DNA of 64,000 nucleotides, from positions 45,097 through 109,096 of the forward strand of contig CAZFBA010000010.1 of assembly GCA_964517135.1 (NCBI GenBank), written 5' to 3'. The notes beneath the pieces are model-generated. The model searched no databases. It saw nothing but the letters and a program-made list of their open reading frames with translations, and was not told the origin of the DNA. The translations under genes were made by a program, and so were the position numbers. This DNA comes from CAZFBA01 sp964517135. GTDB lineage: Bacteria > Cyanobacteriota > Vampirovibrionia > JBFMGH01. How positions within the stretch are numbered: position 1 is the stretch's first letter; each line of letters opens with the position of its first letter. Shown here one piece after another: positions 61,003 to 64,000 of the stretch.

Positions 61003-62169
61003 TCAACCCAGATATTTGTCAGTTACTATAAAGAACTCGTTAGGCTTTTCAATATGAGGCAACAGGCCTCCGTTTTCTATAATAGTATCTCTAATTTTTT
61101 TATTTTCCTGAGTAACTGTATCTATTGCGTCATATCTGGTCACAGTTTCTTTTGCTGTTCCTCTAATGATTAGTGCAGGCACATTAAGATTTAGATAGCT
61201 CTGGAATATGTTGTCTACAAATAATTCACCTGCTACAAAATATGAAGGCGAGTTCTTTGCACCTTCTACGTGGGTTGTATAGTAGTAATGCTGTAACATT
61301 AAAAATGACAAATGGCGGGGGTCAACAAATATGTTATCGGTCAGGTATTTTTTCATTGCAGATCTGGTTGTAAGTAAGTTAAACAAACCCTGACCTAGTA
61401 CAGGAAATTTAAACATAAAGATGGCCAGTTTGTTGATATTGTATTTTAGCCTGCTGACGTTATTTTCAAGGCCTGTCGGAGAGATTAATATAATCCTGTT
61501 AAAGAGTTCAGGGTCAAGTTCTGCAAGTTTAAGCACATATTCTGTACTTAAAGACAGGGCCATAATATCAGGTTTTTTATTGTGCTTTGTTTTGACGTGT
61601 TCTGCAAATTCTTTAATGTGCTTAATGTAGAGTGATGGAGAATATCTAATATCAGGTCTTTCTGAAAGGCCGTATCCCAGTAAATCCAGGGAATAGACAG
61701 CACGTTTATAGCGATAATAGTTAAACACTTCTTCCATTTCATGGCTTGAAGCCCCTGCATTAATACTGTGAAGTAAGATTAAAGGATCTCCTTCACCATC
61801 CTGATAATATGACAGAATACCTTCATCTACCTTAAAGTTACCGGTATCACCAGGAAGTGCTTTTGGCGGTTTTGAATAGGATGGCACAATATACCTGTTA
61901 ATAATATATACAGCAGCAAAAAGACCGGCTGTTATGCCAAGGCCATAACCAATACCTTTGAAAAAGGCGTCATCGCTATCTTCTATGATCTCTTGTTTTT
62001 GAGGTACTTCTATGACAGCTGCTTCAGGTTTGGGTTTTTCTTCTGCTGGTTTAGCTGTGATTATTACTTCTTCATGTTCTGGTTTCTGTTCTATGGATTT
62101 AAAAACAGCTTTTTTAACTGTTATCAAAAACGTGATAAATTTCACTATTTGCCAGAATAAATTAATCAT
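61003..62169 (-). CDS. Membrane-anchored alpha/beta hydrolase
   Basis: 388 residues. A short hydrophobic N-terminus (FWQIVKFITFLITV), a Lys/Glu/Pro-rich linker, then a second helix near 75-97 (GIGYGLGITAGLFAAVYIINRYIV). The hydrolase domain runs from about 110: LILLHSINAGASSHEM (oxyanion region), YSLDLLGYGLSERP, and the nucleophile elbow MALSLSTEYVL, where the usual G-x-S-x-G reads A-L-S-L-S. A likely acid Asp follows in ALIIRG...TRYDAI and the His may be LPHIEKP near 372. The substrate is unknown. A single gene upstream of the nuo operon. Confidence 0.85.
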   Translation of the reverse strand: MINLFWQIVKFITFLITVKKAVFKSIEQKPEHEEVIITAKPAEEKPKPEAAVIEVPQKQEIIEDSDDAFFKGIGYGLGITAGLFAAVYIINRYIVPSYSKPPKALPGDTGNFKVDEGILSYYQDGEGDPLILLHSINAGASSHEMEEVFNYYRYKRAVYSLDLLGYGLSERPDIRYSPSLYIKHIKEFAEHVKTKHNKKPDIMALSLSTEYVLKLAELDPELFNRIILISPTGLENNVSRLKYNINKLAIFMFKFPVLGQGLFNLLTTRSAMKKYLTDNIFVDPRHLSFLMLQHYYYTTHVEGAKNSPSYFVAGELFVDNIFQSYLNLNVPALIIRGTAKETVTRYDAIDTVTQENKKIRDTIIENGGLLPHIEKPNEFFIVTDKYLG

Positions 62170-62480
62170 AAATTATTATCCTTGTAGTTTTGTTTGTTGA
62201 CGTTATATTTCTATCAAGTTTAATCAAAAATACTGTTAATATAAACCCCTGTCAGGTGTATACTAATCTTAAAATAATTCAATATAGCATATCAAAAATG
62301 AAACACTCTGATTTATTTAAAATCTAATATTCTTGCAATGCAAATTATTATAAAACAGGAAAACAACTTTCAACAAAAGATTTTCCGCTTTATTTGCATG
62401 TTTAAACAGTTGTCATTATATTATTAAATAGTACTATACCTTATTAACTGCCCTGAAGAAATACTAATAAAGAGGTAAAA
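62170..62480. other. Intergenic region, 311 bp
   Basis: Divergent spacer between the hydrolase (minus) and HEAT-repeat (plus) genes. AT-rich; nothing structural seen. Confidence 0.5.
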
Positions 62481-63158
62481 ATGGATTTAATACCTGTCAG
62501 AAAATCAACTATTAATAAGTCAGGCAAAGAAGAAGAAACATTTATTGTGCCGGCAATTTCAATGAGAAAATCAGATGGCACTTCTGCAAAGGTGCCTCAT
62601 CCCCAGGGCCCAAATAGTCTGGTGTTTAAATCGCTGGAAAAAGCTATAGAAGCCATTGATAGGGCTGGTTTTGGCTATATTTATGATGAAAAACAGGTAC
62701 CGGCTTCTGATGTGCCACTGACATTTAATACTGATTTAACAGGCGCTGTTGATCCTCTTCTTGAAATGCTTAAAGATTCAAACAGCTCTATTGTTGCATC
62801 TGCAGCCTATGCCCTCGGAGAACTCAAAACTGAAAGAGCTATTAAACCTCTATTAGGAGTTCTGGGAGTTGATGACCAGCTTGTAAGGAAAAATGCCGTC
62901 GAAGCTCTTGCTAAAATAGGAGATCCGGCTGTAAGAGGCATCATAGAAGCTTTAGATGATAATAACTGGGTAACCAGAAACTCTGCGTCCATTGCACTGG
63001 GAGAAATGGTCAATCATTCAGGAAGAAAAGTTCTCTATGCTATACAACCACTCATTAAAAGACTCAAAGACTCTAACTGGATAGTCAGAAGCTCGGCTGC
63101 TACCTCACTGGGTAAAATTGCTGCTTTTATTAGAGAAAAACAAAAAATGCAGCCATAA
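62481..63158 (+). CDS. HEAT-repeat protein (PBS-lyase type)
   Basis: 225 residues. After about 85 residues with no known fold (a region starting with the basic MDLIPVRKSTINKSGKEEET) come four HEAT-like repeats of about 31 residues: VDPLLEMLKDSNSSIVASAAYALGEL, IKPLLGVLGVDDQLVRKNAVEALAKIG, VRGIIEALDDNNWVTRNSASIALGEM, IQPLIKRLKDSNWIVRSSAATSLGKI. These are of the E-Z/phycocyanobilin-lyase type, a protein-binding scaffold in most bacteria. AGAGGT precedes the ATG. Gap to the next gene 80 bases. Confidence 0.87.
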   Translation: MDLIPVRKSTINKSGKEEETFIVPAISMRKSDGTSAKVPHPQGPNSLVFKSLEKAIEAIDRAGFGYIYDEKQVPASDVPLTFNTDLTGAVDPLLEMLKDSNSSIVASAAYALGELKTERAIKPLLGVLGVDDQLVRKNAVEALAKIGDPAVRGIIEALDDNNWVTRNSASIALGEMVNHSGRKVLYAIQPLIKRLKDSNWIVRSSAATSLGKIAAFIREKQKMQP

Positions 63159-63238
63159 CTCACCTCTTGCTTAAAGCTTTTCTATTTAATGCTATAGTAT
63201 AACCGGTAAATATTGAAAAAACCAAAGGAGAATTACAA

Positions 63239-63538
63239 ATGGCTATTGTTGATGTCACTATTGTACCCCTGGGAACAGCTACACCAAGTATTAGTAAGTA
63301 TGTTGCAGATTGTCACAAAGTTTTAAATGACTTTCCTGGGCTGAAATGGAAACTAAACCCCGGCTCAACCACCATCGAAGGAGATTTAAATACTATACTT
63401 GAAGTTATTCTAAAAATGCACGAAGTGCCATTTGACCAGGGAGCCAAAAGAGTATCAACTCACATTAAAATCGATGACAGAAGAGATAAGCCAGCATCAA
63501 TGGAACAAAAGCTTAAATCTGTTCAGGATAAACTTTAA
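63239..63538 (+). CDS. MTH1187/YqgV family protein (DUF77)
   Basis: 99 residues, full length for the family. VDVTIVPLGTATPSISKYVA at the N-terminus and EGDLNTILEVILKMHEVPFDQGAKRVSTHIKIDDRRDKP in the second half match. The fold is a ferredoxin-like dimer or tetramer; related proteins bind thiamine or its pyrimidine. AAAGGAG precedes the ATG. It is downstream of the HEAT-repeat gene and probably co-transcribed with it. Confidence 0.9.
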   Translation: MAIVDVTIVPLGTATPSISKYVADCHKVLNDFPGLKWKLNPGSTTIEGDLNTILEVILKMHEVPFDQGAKRVSTHIKIDDRRDKPASMEQKLKSVQDKL

Positions 63539-63540
63539 AA

Positions 63541-63578
63541 CATAACTATAACAATCAATTTTTTGTTTTCGATTTTCA
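63541..63578 (+). repeat. Dispersed repeat C, compact copy
   Basis: CATAACTATAACAAT (63541-63555) and TTTTTTGTTTTCGATTTTCA (63559-63578) both match exactly the separated blocks at 10548-10562 and 10661-10680. Confidence 0.6.
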
Positions 63579-63589
63579 GATTTTAGAAA

Positions 63590-63931
63590 TTATTCAAAAA
63601 CAATAATATCGCCTGTTTCAGTATTTGTGTTTTCTATAATACCTGCTGAAATCTCAAGTACTTGATATGCTTCCCATATATGTCTTGTTATTTTAGACGG
63701 TTTCATTCTTTTAACAAGATGAACTACTTTGCCATCTCTGTCAAGAAACAGGGCATCAAACTCAAACCGCATTAAAAATGAGTGTATACTCTTGCAGGGA
63801 ACTATCAATAGCCCCTCTTCTTCTGGTAAAGTTGAATGTAACAATAAACCGATACCCCTTGAAAGTGGGTTAGAGGCTATTTTAACGTCTAAAACCAGTG
63901 TAACATCTTTTGTTTTATTGATTGCTTTCAT
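63590..63931 (-). CDS. DUF192 family protein
   Basis: 113 residues. Family marks: ASNPLSRGIGLLLHSTLPEEEGLLIV near 17-42, SIHSFLMRFEFDALFLDRDGKVVHLVK near 47-73, and AYQVLEISAG near 86. DUF192 proteins are small beta folds, often exported, of unknown function; this one has no signal peptide, so it is cytosolic. GGAG stands nine bases before the ATG. It converges on the MTH1187-type gene; the spacer holds repeat C. Confidence 0.88.
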   Translation of the reverse strand: MKAINKTKDVTLVLDVKIASNPLSRGIGLLLHSTLPEEEGLLIVPCKSIHSFLMRFEFDALFLDRDGKVVHLVKRMKPSKITRHIWEAYQVLEISAGIIENTNTETGDIIVFE

Positions 63932-63954
63932 CTTTTATTCTCCATCAAATGATT

Positions 63955-64000
63955 TATACCATTCCACGTAAATAATTAATATATGCTGATGGAATTCAGT
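63955..64000 (-). repeat. Dispersed repeat A, copy 3 (cut by window end)
   Basis: The reverse complement of the right end of copy 2: ACTGAATTCCATCAG through GGAATGGTATA. The ACTGAATTCC part occurs in copy 2 and not copy 1, so this copy probably also carries the hairpin insert just beyond the edge. Confidence 0.8.

Noticed and set aside
1..64000. Prophage, integrative element or insertion sequence
   Set aside because: No integrase, transposase, phage or conjugation gene is visible; only short repeats without own coding capacity.
1..64000. tRNA or rRNA genes
   Set aside because: No cloverleaf or rRNA-like segment was recognised in the spacers by eye; a tRNAscan/Infernal run would settle it.

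Overview
The window is 64 kb of low-GC (roughly one third G+C), densely coding bacterial DNA with normal core genes (mutS, uvrA, uvrB, recG, glyA, thrC, rpiB, tsaC) and no phage or transposase gene. An 11-subunit respiratory complex I without the NuoEFG NADH module, glycogen enzymes, many TPR proteins and exported envelope proteins point to a non-photosynthetic, probably diderm lineage. A Melainabacteria/Vampirovibrionia-type relative of Cyanobacteria would fit, but that is a guess: no rRNA or other decisive marker is present.

Layout. 1-4.0 kb: 5' part of an exported cell-wall amidase, a DUF445 membrane protein and two small genes, all minus. 4.2-9.9 kb: mutS, a zinc-ribbon/TPR membrane protein and a convergent NhaC antiporter. 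9.9-11.0 kb: a gene-poor stretch with three dispersed-repeat families, terminators and a probable 38-residue basic peptide gene. 11.0-13.6 kb: alpha-glucan phosphorylase. 14.1-18.8 kb: the most unusual locus, with two TIGR04222-like membrane proteins and a radical SAM/SPASM enzyme translated as a unit, facing two convergent genes for repeat proteins that share an N-terminal leader (MSKK...ELExKIAPYY). It looks like an undescribed RiPP-like peptide modification and export system. 20.5-24.1 kb: tsaC, rpiB, glyA and a WecA/TagO-type transferase that seems to start at ATT. 24.1-32.7 kb: a secreted GH6 glycosidase, a metallophosphoesterase with a possibly leaderless mRNA, an orphan histidine kinase, recG and a large TPR protein. 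32.8-36.8 kb: a tiny exported peptide, uvrA, another dispersed repeat and a candidate CU-rich small RNA. 36.8-45.5 kb: glgA, thrC, then a catabolic-looking group of two carbamoyltransferase paralogues and carbamate kinase, divergent from a fold-type II PLP enzyme. 45.5-50.1 kb: uvrB, a TPR lipoprotein and two small exported paralogues. 50.1-60.7 kb: nuoABCDHIJKLMN in one tightly coupled minus-strand operon. 61-64 kb: membrane-anchored alpha/beta hydrolase, HEAT-repeat protein, MTH1187/YqgV-type protein, DUF192 protein, and the edge of another repeat copy.

How the parts work together. GlgA and GlgP make and mobilise storage glucan. The carbamoyltransferases plus carbamate kinase could recover ATP from a carbamoylated nitrogen compound. 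Complex I without NuoEFG would take electrons from a donor other than NADH, such as ferredoxin, and pump ions; NhaC adds Na+/H+ exchange. MutS, UvrA, UvrB and RecG cover DNA repair. MutS, however, carries Tyr where the Walker B Asp is expected, which if real predicts impaired mismatch repair.
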